Assembly (NCBI GenBank): GCA_029378245.1
Contig: JARKIF010000153.1
Location: 1-64,000, forward strand
DNA length: 64,000 nucleotides
Reading direction: 5' to 3'
From: Roridomyces roridus
Taxonomy: Eukaryota; Basidiomycota; Agaricomycetes; Agaricales; Mycenaceae
The notes under the pieces are model-generated. The model had not been told where the DNA came from. It made no database searches and saw only the letters and a list, made by a program, of their open reading frames with translations. The position numbers were made by a program, and so were the translations under genes. Within the stretch, counting starts at the first letter, position 1. The number at the start of each line of letters is the position of its first letter. Below, one piece after another: positions 44,776 through 56,136 of this stretch.

Positions 44776-44918
44776 CGACAGCCTGCTTGAAGAAAAACGG
44801 ATATGAAAGCTCCGACGTATCGATTTGACAAAATCAGGCGTTCAGGCGGTTCCTCAACAAACGGTGTTCCGAGGAGTCCCAGTCGGGCGGTGACCCGACG
44901 GCCTGCTTGAAGAAAAAT
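44776..44918 (+). repeat. Direct repeat upstream of the LOG gene
   Basis: CGACAGCCTGCTTGAAGAAA at 44776 recurs as CGACGGCCTGCTTGAAGAAA at 44896, a 120-bp spacing. It could be a duplicated promoter element. Nothing links it to a known factor. Confidence 0.55.
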
Positions 44919-45036
44919 CCACGTTGCATGCATTCCTGACGACAAGATCCCTGCGTCGTGGCTCTTCCCCTGACACGTTAGTCTGAGCCGCCGCCTGGTT
45001 CATCTTTACATAAAAAGTATTAACTTGCCGCGCGCG

Positions 45037-45043
45037 TATAAAA
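45037..45043 (+). promoter_or_regulatory. TATA box of the LOG gene
   Basis: TATAAAA in a GC-rich context, 92 bp upstream of the ATG at 45129. Confidence 0.65.
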
Positions 45044-45128
45044 GCTGCTGGCCACCTCACTCACCTCACCTCATACACGCACCCCACAGATTTGATCTTA
45101 CATCTCCTGGAGCTTGAAGAAGCACACA

Positions 45129-46050
45129 ATGGCCCAGACACAAACGAGCAAACCCAACGCAGTCGCCGTCTACTGCGCCTCCACGCTAGGAAAACAGCCT
45201 GCGTATCGCAACGCCGCCGTTTGTGCGTGCCTCCGAGTCGTTTATTCCCCGCTCCAACTTCGCTTGACTTTCGATTGATCAATGCAGCACTCGGAGCCGG
45301 TATAGCCAAAACTGGTCGCTCGCTCGTCTACGGCGGCGGAACGAAAGGAATCATGGGGGTCATCGCGAGTGCGGTGCTCCAAGGCGGGGGAAACGTCACT
45401 GGGATAGTTCCGTACGCCATCTCCATCGCTGGAGGCGAAGGATCTGGTGCGAGTCCTCAAGTCCAGGGTGCTATGAGCGAGAACGCGGAACGTGTCGAGA
45501 CGGTGAGTCAGCTGCCATCTCCATCGTTGACTCGGAGGTCCGCTGAAAGTGTGGTATCTAGATAGTAGTTGATTCGATGAACGAGCGCAAGACAGAGATG
45601 GCGAAACGCGTACATGGCTTCTTCGGATTGCCTGGCGGGTTCGGGACCCTTGATGAGGTGCGTTTTATCCCTTGCCAGACTTGTCAAGGCTCAACAGCTG
45701 GGCAGATCCTGGAAGTCATAACCTGGACTCAAATAGGGTTCCACAGCAAACGTCGGTAGTCCAGATTTGCTCCTGTGCTCTAAGCTGACCTAAATTAATG
45801 TGTAGCGATAGTCCTCATCAACGTCCACGGGTACTTTGAGCCTCTGCGACAGCTCATTCGCAACGGCATCGCAGAGGGATTCATCCCTGCCGACAACGAG
45901 AACTTTGTCATCTTTGTCGATGGCCCGCAAGATCGGCTGGGACACGAGACATTTGACTGGGGGAGGGCTAGTCTAGCGGCGTTGGAGGGGTGGGATAGTG
46001 GTAGCTCCAAGCCGTTGTTTGATTGGGTGGAAAAGACCAAGGAGGTCTGA
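45129..46050 (+). CDS. LOG-family phosphoribohydrolase (lysine-decarboxylase-like fold)
   Basis: Five exons (45129-45222, 45288-45502, 45562-45657, 45706-45751, 45806-46050) give 231 residues, the usual length of the family. Landmarks are [10 protein letters not shown] at the N-terminus, the nucleotide-binding [25 protein letters not shown], and the signature [11 protein letters not shown], whose Glu is catalytic in LOG enzymes. LOG enzymes cleave cytokinin riboside 5-prime-monophosphates (or other NMPs) to free base and ribose 5-phosphate in the cytosol. Annotation as lysine decarboxylase is a known misnomer for this family. In fungi it may act in cytokinin release or nucleotide salvage. No break seen. 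Confidence 0.9.
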
Positions 46051-46166
46051 AAACGTTTTAACGGTCTACGGTTGTGTACACGCGACGAGTAAATTCAATA
46101 TTACATAACGACCATTTGGGCGTCATGGCGGACTGCAACGATTGCCCAAAACGTCAAGAAAACGCG

Positions 46167-48095
46167 TCAACATCCCTCTACATTATCCTCGCCTGTCTCT
46201 TCGATCAGATTTTGCACAAGAGCTTCCACGTGTTCGTCCTTTAACCCATTCGCGATCACCTGGCGCGAGATCTGGACCAGCCCATCATGAAACTGCAAAC
46301 TCGTGGCACGGAGGGGCCAGATAGCAACACTGTCATCTTGGGCGCCAATCGGAATGCGAATCCAATGGATAACTACGCGCCCATTGGAATGCGCGACACG
46401 TGCCAAGTGCGGCTTCAAGAAATCGAAGTGCGAGAGTGGCCAGCCGGTGACCTCGACTCCATACAAGTCCGCATAGTTCAAGCAGACGGAGAATGGTGTG
46501 TCGGGGTTCTTTGCCATGAACTGGATCGTGTCTTTGGCAATTGAGACGCGCAGACGGCGATAGTCTTCAGTCACTAGTGCGCGTATGAAGGACCTCTCCC
46601 GGTATGCGATCCAGCCGCGGCCAAATTCTGAGACAATTCAGGACTGGCTGATACAGGGATATGGAATAGACCAACCATGCACACTGCCTCGGAGCAGATG
46701 ACAGTCTTCGCGATGTCCATCGGTCCAGTCGGTGCGCTGGCACGCAGGCGAACAGTACGCAGCGGTGTTGCAGAGTGAACAACGTCGGAAGTTCTTCTTC
46801 TCGTGAACTTTGTCGCACTGAGGTCCATTAGGATTGTCACGGGAATCCTGGCTCGCGCACCTCACCTTCATATTATAGCACCTCAAATAGAGCGCTCGCC
46901 CCGAGGCCTCCCACCTCTCCACGATGCCTGCCCGCTCATCCACCAGGACCTTGAGGTTTTCCCACATCGGATACAGCGTCGAGCCAATGAAATTGTCGTC
47001 CCGAGCCTGATTTTCGAGTCGAGAAAAAGCCTCCTTCATCTCCACAATCACCGAGTAGAACACCAAACTGCGCGGAAAGATCGTCCCCAGCAGGGTGGGG
47101 AGGTGCCCCGAGTCGTCTATCGGTTCAGAGCCTATTTTGGTGATCGTTGAAACCAAATAGTCAAGCAGACCGGCCCGGAGCGCCTCTTGAATCCAGCGGT
47201 ACCCAGGAGGGATGGATAAGAGCGTTACGAGCGGCTTAAGCTTGGACTCCAGCGGGACTCCGGGTATCTCGATGTCAAGAGTCGTCACCCACGCGGAAAC
47301 GATTCCGTTCCTCAGCAAATACTGGAACGTGGTGATTGACAAGTGCCCGATCTGGCCCAAAAAGGACCCGAGAGCGGTGAAGGTCGAGGCTCCCAGGGAT
47401 TTCGAGTTGGCAGTGATCAGGGAGATCGTCCGTGTCAATATCGATAGAAGAGCTTCGCGGCTCCCTCCACATCCCTCGAGGATTTCTGAAAACTCCGCCG
47501 CTCCATCCGTGGTGCTTGCGACAGCACGGAGCTGGCTCAATACACGAAGACACTCTCCCATAGCGAACAATCGTTCGCAGAGGTCGTGGCGCGTGCCCGA
47601 AGTGCCCGCTTGAAGCTGCGCTTTCCAACCCGCGGCGAGGACCCGGCGAACGCCATCCGTCATGGACATAGCCTGACGGGTTGGTGGGTGATCCAGAAAC
47701 GCAGAAAAGATATTGAACGCAGGGTTATAGAGAGTTGCTCCCGCGTCTTCATGAATAGCCGTCGTGCTTGTGAAACACTCCTTGTAAAGATGGAGGAATT
47801 CGACCCATTTCCACAGTCGTGGCCAGATATCGGGGGTCGCGGCGGCTGGGAAGTGTGGGTTGCTTATCATCGAAAACAGGAAAGATAGCGTGATGCCGGC
47901 GCTTTCAGCGGCGGGCAGCTGAGATGGGGAATTTGTCGTCGGCAGAGCATCGAGAATGTCCGCAGAAGGGATCGACAACGGATCGAGAGTTGCGTAGAGA
48001 GCAGGTAGTATTCCAAGGGCCTCCTTTTTATCAAGTGTGGCTCGAAGATTCTCCAGCTGGGATGCCTCAATGCTCGTCCACGACCGCGTGGCCAT
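46167..48095 (-). CDS. MYND zinc-finger protein
   Basis: Two exons (48095-46685 and 46627-46167) give 623 residues. The first 400 residues are helical and repeat-like without a named domain. A MYND finger follows: CDKVHEKKNFRRCSLCNTAA, then YCSPACQRTDWTDGHREDC, with all Cys/His ligands present. After the intron comes a conserved C-terminal region (VTEDYRRLRVSIAKDTIQF). MYND fingers bind proline-rich peptides of partner proteins; basidiomycetes have hundreds of such proteins of unknown role. The start at 48095 (MATRSWTSIEASQLENL) is the first ATG. Confidence 0.85.
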
Positions 48096-48716
48096 TACTG
48101 TCCGCGCCAATGGCTAGAGAGATGTACAGGTGAGTAGGAAGTCAAAGATATGGAGCGGGGAGGATACGTCACTTGCAAGGAGTGGCGCAGCAGGGACACA
48201 TTTCGTGGAAGGAGGGCGGGGTGGATGGTGGTCATGAGAGAGAGAAGCAACGCTTACCAAATGTTTGCTTGCTCCCTAAGCCTCGGCGTCCCTCGGCAAA
48301 CAGACACTGAGTTCCATTACATGCTATTACATGGCGCGATCTCTCAAGGCATTGACCGCTCAGTGAGGAGGGCTGACCCACAACTGAGCGGCCCAATTCA
48401 GAAGAGCTGGTACCCATGTAACCATGGTCCGTGCGGGGACAGGTGGACTTTCGTTCGATTCGAGCCAGCGCCTTGAAGCTTTCAGTGATGGGTCATAATT
48501 TTCCCTTAGACGGACCTTTATGCCTTTTCGACTAAATGATTCTCGAAAGCAATGAGCTGCGAGAACTCAGGGGCACTCGGGCCGTGAATGATTGATGTTA
48601 CTCACAATCAAAAGGCGGTGCCGGCTGCGGCTGGACGAGTCACGCCACGTGACAACACTGGTTTGTAACCACCACAAGCATTCAATTGCCTTCAATACTG
48701 TGCTCTCCCTATCCTC
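48096..48716. other. Divergent promoter region, MYND and BCS1-like genes
   Basis: About 620 bp between divergent starts. No gene or clear motif recognised. Confidence 0.5.
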
Positions 48717-51060
48717 ATGACTGGCCCTCGCGCCGTCGTCCGCGCTGTCCAAAACATCAAACACCAATTCGGGCGCTCATGGAGCCAAGTCATTCGGCTT
48801 TTCATCCAGCTCGTCAAACGCATCATGGGCAATCCGCAGGTCTCTGAGCTCGTGCGATTCATCTTCCTGGGAACCATCGTCGAGACGTACGTGTTGTTTG
48901 CTTCCAGCGCGAAAAGCTTACACAATACGCGACCAGGGGTCGCGTAATCGGCGCGAGGATGGTCTCTACCGTCAATAGCTGTGTGTCTTTCGGCTGCTAC
49001 CCTTGTCACGTCTAACATCTCCGCCCGTAGTTTTCCTTGTCAAGGTAATGCCTCCCACCGTGGTGGCTCGGGGTCTCATCCAGAGTCCAGGCGTCTTTCA
49101 AACAAGGCGAGTTAGGCTACGACTGGGTCTGCGCGTACCTCGACCATCACAAAGTCTGGAATCGCTCCCGCAGCTTCCGTGTCGTCGCTCGAAACGCCGA
49201 CCACATGGCGAATCGGGACCTCGCCATCCCCACTGCGGACGGCTACCCCTCGGCCGTCTACGAGCCCTCCAATTCAGACCCCGAGCTCTTCTTCTGGCGC
49301 GGCCGATATTGGATTACGATCAGCAAGGAAGAGAAGGAGGAGGCATCGACGTTGACGCTGCAGGTGTGGAGTCGGAATCGGAACGTTCTGGATGAGTTTG
49401 TAGGAGAGGCGCGGACGTTCTACATCCAGTCGCCACAGCCGCCGCCGAAGCAGGACTCTGACTCGGTGCGTCTCATTATTTGTCCCATTTCCATTGCAAT
49501 CTCACCGTCATCGAGTCCGAATCACTCATCGTCGGGCACTTTAACCAAGCCGACTTCAGCTATGACTGGGTCCTTGACTACTTACAATCCGAAGACATCA
49601 TGGCCGACGCTAATGAATTCACTGTCTCTACGAAACAAAGTGATGCGAGCTGGAACCGCGCCGAGGGCGGCAAGCAGCCTGTCCGGTACGTTCCCTCTTC
49701 TGACACAAAACAACGACTGCGGTGGCGCCAATACTGGCTGCAAGTCGAGTTCGTAGTCGGTGACGAGGATGAGTACGAAGACCGCAACGGGCGCACTTCG
49801 GGTGGGAGCATCAACATCATGTTGCACTCGACGGACCGCAAGGTGTTGGGAGAGTTCATAGAGGCGGCGCGGGTGCATTATATGCAGGCCAGCATCTCGC
49901 GCGTCACGGTGCATTTGACGGATGACGATGGGTCGTGGGCGCGTGCAGTGACGAAAAATCGGAGGGCGTTCTCTACGCTTATTCTTCCTGGTGGGGTCAA
50001 GGAAACGTTGCTAGCGGATGCGAGGGAGTTTTTGCAGAGCGAGGAGTGGTATAATTTTGCCGGAGTGCCCCATAGGAGAAGGTATTTGCTATACGGTGAG
50101 CCGGGGACGGGCAAGAGCTCGACGATTCATGCCTTGGCGGGAGAACTCGGGCTCGAGATTTATTTCATTTCGCTTGCCGCACCAGGGTGAAAGTCATATC
50201 TCTTAAACTCTGATTCCAGCTCACATTCTGCAGCATCGACGACTACAGTCTCGGCCGTCTCATCCGCGACACGCCCGCGCACTGCATCTTGCTCCTGGAG
50301 TATGTTTTATTTTCGCTCCCTTGCTTCTCAATTGACACGCCCACAGAGATATCGACTGCGCGTTCCCCTCACGGGAGGACGACGACGAGCCTCTGCTCGA
50401 CTCTAAGGGAAACATCATACCCAAAGCGCCGATACCACCGCGCTCAGAGGTGACGCTCTCTGGGCTGCTTAACGTTCTTGATTCCGTCGCGAGTGAGGAG
50501 GGGCGGTTGACGTTTGCGACGACGAACCATATCGAGCAGTTGGACCCAGGTACGTGACCGTTTGAATATTTCCGCGTAAGTAGCGTGAGTCCGCCACGTT
50601 TTTTTCTGCAGCCCTCATCCGCCCGGGACGAATGGACCTCAAAATCAAATACGGGCTGGCGATGACGGAGCAGCTGGAGCAGATGTTTCATCGATTTTAC
50701 CCGTACGACGCCTCGGCTACAACGCGCGGCACGATCGGCTGCTATTTCAGTTCTGCGGAACCCAGCGTGCGGCTCTCGGCTGAGGTCCTCGCTGGGCTGG
50801 GGAAGGAATTTGCGGCGGCGGTACCGGCGAACAAGTATTCGATTGCCCAGGTGCAGGGGTACCTCTTGATGAATAAGACTGATCCCGAGCGCGCGATGCG
50901 GGAGGTGGGCAAGTGGATGGAGGAGCAGGAGGCTGAGAGGGAGGAGATGGAGGCGTTGAAGCAGAAGAAGAGGAAGCAAGCAGCCTTGAGGCGTGCGGCG
51001 GAGGTTGAGATGGAGAGGACGGAGGGGCGTTCGGAGAATGCACACGATACCGACGCCTGA
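48717..51060 (+). CDS. BCS1-like AAA ATPase with duplicated N-terminal segment
   Basis: Eight exons (48717-48886, 48937-48980, 49031-49044, 49091-49465, 49516-50186, 50234-50299, 50347-50549, 50612-51060) give 663 residues. After [10 protein letters not shown], a likely membrane or targeting segment, comes a BCS1_N region beginning [21 protein letters not shown] second copy begins [16 protein letters not shown]. Each copy has RWRx[11 protein letters not shown], a xLxxFxxEAR helix, and a spacer. The AAA module is complete: Walker [10 protein letters not shown], Walker B CILLLEDIDCAF, sensor region [20 protein letters not shown]. The C-terminus has an acidic/basic coiled coil. True Bcs1 inserts the Rieske protein into mitochondrial complex III; expanded fungal paralogs differ and their role is unknown. 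One exon is 14 bp. Confidence 0.85.
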
Positions 51061-51723
51061 GCCGCAGGTGGATGCATCCTCATATCTTACCCAGTTGTAT
51101 ATATGTATACTCTGTAACACGAGAATAAATGACATAGGCACTCCCTGCGCTCCGCAGAATTTTGGTTCTTCTGACGAACCACTTTTGCGGTTGATTTTCC
51201 TCTGGACAGATCTTCAACTCAGGGACATAATTAGTTCACTTGCACAGAATTCAAAATTGTATCAAACCGTCGCTCAGTTCAGTGCTGTTCGACCATCTGT
51301 TGCTACCCCATTGACGAGCATTCTTCCATGATCATCGTCCAGCGGTGAATAATATTCCCTCACCGAAATTTCTTGAGTTCATGTAGAACATGCGAACAGT
51401 GTGCCAGGCCCCAGGGTCGACTTCATGAGTTCGCCGAATTCGAAGGAGATGTCGGCTCGATCTCCTGTGTGTACTTGGAAATGCAGTTGACTCTGAGTTG
51501 AGTTGATGGACGTTGCCGGGCATCTACGAGGACCGCAGTACCCGTTCGACGCTGACGACGGCTTGTTCGTGTGTGGCGAAGAACAGTATGTCAACACATG
51601 AAGATGATACCAGGGTTACTGAATGCTCCAGATAAATGCTGATGATATTTGCTACATAAGAATTGCGTGGTGTACAAGTGCGTGTGAGGTTCGTTGTCGT
51701 TGTTCTAGTCCAAGTTCATGCGT
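51061..51723. other. Intergenic, convergent 3-prime ends
   Basis: Between two converging genes. Nothing recognised beyond untranslated sequence. Confidence 0.5.
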
Positions 51724-53007
51724 CTAAGCCGAAGCCGCGAAAGGCTTGATCCAACCCCTCCGCTCGTAATCCGCGAGCGTCTCCTCGACCGTCTCGTGAA
51801 TGCTGGTATAGTCCATCCCAAGCACCTCCTGCGAGCGGGAGTTGTCCATATCCCTCGGGCGCATCGTGGTGTTGATGCTCCCGGGGAAGCCCTTCTTGTA
51901 TTGTGTAGGAGCAGCGTCGACTGAAGAGCAAATCGTAAGCACAACGCCGGAAAACACAGAAGGGAAATGGAACGTACGCATATCCTGCCAAGTAAATCCC
52001 TGCCCGCCGATAATGAAGCGATTCACATTGCGCCCCTCCTTCTTGTTGACTGCCGACAGGGGGACGTATGAAGGGAGGTCGGTCATCACAGTGAGGAGGT
52101 GCGCGCGACCGACGTCCTTGACGTTCGCCCACTGCCCACCGTGCGTGGTGGGACCCTCGGTGGTGAAAGCGTTGAACATCATCTTCGCTGAAGTGTTGAG
52201 TTGGTCGGGAGTGGGTACGTCGTGGATGACGGGCTGTAAGAACGAAGACGATCAGAAAAAAGTAATGAAACGCAGCGAGAAATACTCACCCCGAGAATCA
52301 GCGGCGGGTTCAGCACAGCGATATCCCACCCCACCTCTGTCCTGTGTTTATCCAAAAACTCCCAGGCCCCGCGCTCCGCCAAGACCTTCGAATTGCAATA
52401 TTTGTCAAAGTTGCCCGCATCGGCCCCCTTGTTGGCAACAGCCTGCACAGCGCCGTTGTTCCAGTCATATTCGTCCAAAGGCCCGTCTTTCGGTGTCGTG
52501 ACGGCTACAGCGGACGAAGTGATGACTATGCGTTTCACGGTCTGCCCGTACTTGCGCGCACTCTCGAGGATGCCGATCGTGCCCTGTACTGCGGGACCGG
52601 AGAGGTCTGCCGGGTCGTCCGCAGCGAGATGGAATGGGGAGGCAGTGTGTGCGATGGCGTCGACGCCTTGCACGGCTTCGTCAAATGCGCCCGGCTGAAC
52701 AAGGTAGGAATCAATTATGAGTTGAATGAAATGACAAGGATTCGGACATACAGCAGTGATGTCCGGGACGACGACGAGCTCGAATTTGTCGCCGTAGGAG
52801 GCGAAGAAGCGTTTGAGGTGTTTGCCCTTGATGGCGTTGCGCACCGTGCCACGGACGGAGAAACCCGCGTCCAGGAACGTCTGCACGCACCACTGCGAAG
52901 TCGACTCAATTTTCTTGCTCAAAGTTTGGAAAAGGGAAAGAACCCACCGTGGCCACAAAGCCGTTAGCTCCCGAAACGAGTACTTTGCCAGATTGAATCG
53001 AAGGCAT
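51724..53007 (-). CDS. Extended SDR, dihydroflavonol-4-reductase/aldehyde reductase type
   Basis: Five exons (53007-52948, 52892-52752, 52694-52290, 52233-51978, 51920-51724) give 352 residues. The N-terminus VLVSGANGFVATWCVQTFLD is the GxxGxxA/G NAD(P) motif of extended SDRs. DAIAHTASPFHL, VKRIVITSSAVAV and FDKYCNSKVLAER (the YxxxK catalytic pair) follow, then VGWDIAVLNPPLILGP and VKDVGRAHLL. This is the family of fungal ketone/aldehyde reductases related to plant DFR and cinnamoyl-CoA reductase. It likely reduces a carbonyl with NADPH in the cytosol; substrate unknown. All motifs are intact. Confidence 0.88.
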
Positions 53008-55660
53008 GATGCTTTGAGATGTGGTGGCCGGAGGTGCGCTTGGATGGCGGGTTTGAAGTGACGAATGGCAGCAGAGTCGATTCCTTATATACACCACGAT
53101 CCTGTCTTGCGATTGTCGTGATTGGCGTCATGGACGGAACCTGGCGGACATAACGGAGAGTGTCGGGCATGAAATTAAGTCCAGGTCAGCCCGAGGGGTA
53201 GGCATCCGAAGTCAAGAACACGGATTCATACCAGCCTATATCGGGGGTTGGATCGACGACCATAGCATGGGCCTGGACAAGGTCGACGTGAGCGGAAGAA
53301 GCATCAATGAAAAAACACGGAGGATTGGAGTGAACGAGCCAGAGACGTGGAAAAGCTTAGGAACACTTGGACCTGAGCACGAGGACCATGAATCCGTGCC
53401 CTGAGGCCAATTGTCCCTCAGAGCTGTCTTCGAGGCGGCATTTGAAGCTTTGTGAGAGCCAGGACGAGAAACTCTCTACCACCCCTTCGTGATTTATATC
53501 GAGACCGCCCGAGTTTTCGAGTGACTGAATTGTGACTGGTCGTTGATGAATCAGGGGCATCTTATTCTCTGTGGATTCTTCGGACAGTGCGGAGCCCGAG
53601 AGTCGCATCGGAGCAGCACATGCGCCAAATCAGCGAGTCTCAAGTGGTGCAAGGAGAGGGGTAAACGACTCCACGTAGAAGGAGCCTAGTACACGAGAGC
53701 GGAGATGTGTCTAGAGAGCCCTGGCAGGGAGTCGGGAAGCCGAGTCATAACCAGCGTTAAGATTCAAGTGCCAGGAAGCGGCCCGAGAGCTTCTTGAAGC
53801 TTGCTGAGCCCGATAGCAGCGAGATACAGATCGTTTGCCAAGGCAATGACTGGTCACTGAGCTGGGTGAACACGTCGTCCGAGTCGTGGAGAAGATCGGT
53901 GAGCACGTGCCAATTATGATGCAGTGATGATGCAGTGATGTTAAACTCCTTGACAAACAAAACACCCCTAAGATGGTCGAGACCCGCAGAGGTGGTTTGA
54001 CGAGGGCTAAATGGACCAGAAAGCCCGACTGTCCACTAAGAGAGAAAAAATAAAGGAAAATGATAATAAAAACCGTCGATCGCCATCGTATGTGCTGTGG
54101 CCCGAATCGAGCGGGTAGTCACCCAGAGGCAGAGGTCCTCAGCTATTGGTTCGACTGCAACGTCTAGGCCCTCCAACACGTGGGATGTTCCGACATCTGT
54201 CCCGCTGGACATAACGTACGGCGAGATATCAACGGATGATGCAGTTTCAACTTTCACCAGGACCTCGATTCAAACGAGCGGACATCTAAAATCAGCTCGC
54301 TGAGCAGCAGATGCTGACGCTCAAAACGGACTGTCGCGGCCATCAGGAGTAGAGATCAACCAGTAGGAATCTCGAGTCCAGCCCATTGTTAGTCTCAAAT
54401 TTGATAAACGCCGTTGACATCTGGACGCCAATGTGTGGTTCATTCTAGACAATCTGCGTTGTGCAAAATTATCCATTGCCTGAAGGAGGTTGACATACAT
54501 GTTGGTTCCAACCGTTTCACGCAAGTTTCACGAAAGACGAGATTAGTTTGAGTACAATAATGGTGCCGAATGCTTCCGTCTCGAGAACCAACTGCGAGAC
54601 ACGAAAGGACGCTGGATTCGCAGTCCAAGGTCAGGTCATCGAGCCGTGGGAATATGCAGATCATGTCGGCATCAGGCGGACTACTTATCAACGTGAACGG
54701 ACTTTGGCGGAAAACGAGTAGGGTTAAAGATCAAATGGCCTGTACTGGCAGGCGGAGACGCGCGGACACTAGTCGGGAGTTTCTGGTAAGAATCCAATCT
54801 AATTTCCGGAGTCGAGCAGATAAGATCAATGAATTTGGTGGTGGTCCAGTGGTAAGCGCTGGCGTGATTGAAATGGTTCACAGGAAAGGTTGCCCACACC
54901 CGCCTGAGGTTTATCGAGGCGTCCACGGACGGCATTAGGATGCATAAAATAAATCATCCCTATCGCAGGCCCCGCCATGCGCCTGGTGCCGATTCGAACG
55001 ACGTCCCAGTCCAACTGCCTAGCGTAAACAATGGGAGCCCGCCAGACTCTCCTTTGAACCGCTGTTGCCAGTGAAACGAGCGTCCTGGACTCGAACGAGA
55101 AATGCTGTTCCAAGTCCGTTCATCGGTCCTGTCGGATTCGTTACCTCCTGGCGTCCGAGATAGTGATGTTCAGAGAGCCGGGGCGGCCTTGGGCACACCG
55201 GGCCCGAGCCCGAGCCCTAGCTTGGTGCAAGTGTGCCGCGTCCATTTGGCCTCTACTCCATGGAATTCAAGTTTCCTGCTGTGTTATGTAAGTACTAAGA
55301 ATCCTGGGGAACAACAGTCTTTGGGATTTATCCCGGATGGAAGAACGGAGTCTTGAGCGCCTCGGTCTTCATGAAGGTCTTCCGGTCAGCTCGCTGACAC
55401 GAGATACTATTCATGTCACAGCCAAATCGTTGCTGCAAAAAACTGCTCTCGTGCTCGCGAAGAGCGGTCGAACCGTTACCTTGGCCGAGTCAAGATTTCT
55501 TTCAACATCAGTCGGCTTGCAAGAATTACGGACAGGAAAGCGGACGGTGCAGGCTGCATTTCAGAGAGCGAAGCACTCTCTGGCGGGCGTTCGATTCGGG
55601 GCCAGGTCATGATACGCCGAAGTGTCCCTTTTTTGTGTCTGCCAGGAGCGGACGGGTTGT
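53008..55660. other. Gene-poor stretch with degenerate tRNA-like arms
   Basis: No coding gene recognised in 2.6 kb. Several T-arm-like words occur (plus-strand ATTCGAACG near 54982, GACTCGAACGAG near 55087, TTCAAACGAG near 54270, and TTGGTTCGACTGC near 54147), and a tRNA 5-prime-half-like GTGGTCCAGTGGTAAGCGC lies near 54842. None makes a full cloverleaf by eye, so I take them as relics. Confidence 0.45.
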
Positions 55661-55667
55661 AATCTTG

Positions 55668-55744
55668 TTAGATTTGACAACTGATCAAATACAGGAAGCT
55701 GGGGGGCTTGAGCTCGCAAGCCCCCGTATATATAGTAAATCTAA
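55668..55744. repeat. 77-bp element: short TIRs around a GC hairpin
   Basis: TTAGATTT at 55668-55675 faces AAATCTAA at 55737-55744. Between them lies a hairpin with GGGGGCTTG/CAAGCCCCC arms. A second GC palindrome (GCTGCGCCGCAGCGCTGCGC) follows directly outside the right end. Confidence 0.55.
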
Positions 55745-56136
55745 TGCTGCGCCGCAGCGCTGCGCAGAATCCGGCGCAGCTGTAGAAGCACCCTGCGCGG
55801 TGTTCTAAATATTTCCCAACCCGGTGTTTCTCCGTGCACACAGCGGGCCTATTCCCAACAAATCTGTTCCAGTGCTTTTCAAGACAATACTGCACGCTTC
55901 TCAGACTTGAGCTTCAGTTACGGATCTAGACTCCTTGTACGAATCGTCATCCATCCAATACCGGCTTTCTGTATCGGCGTCAGCGCTGACAGCGAATAAA
56001 GCAATCACGTACCATCCACCTCTCCCCTCTTCTTCCGAGCGATAAACTCCTCCGCTCTTGTCCAGAACGTGGGCGACCCCCGCGCACCATCTTCCCACTG
56101 GCCCCAGTAACTTTCGAAGAACGCAATGACGAACCG

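Noticed and set aside
45129..46050. Lysine decarboxylase
   Set aside because: The [11 protein letters not shown] signature and length are those of LOG phosphoribohydrolases; the decarboxylase name is a legacy label.
54838..54960. tRNA gene on the plus strand
   Set aside because: GTGGTCCAGTGGTAAGCGC resembles a tRNA 5-prime half, but no B-box and no acceptor partner follow at the right distance.
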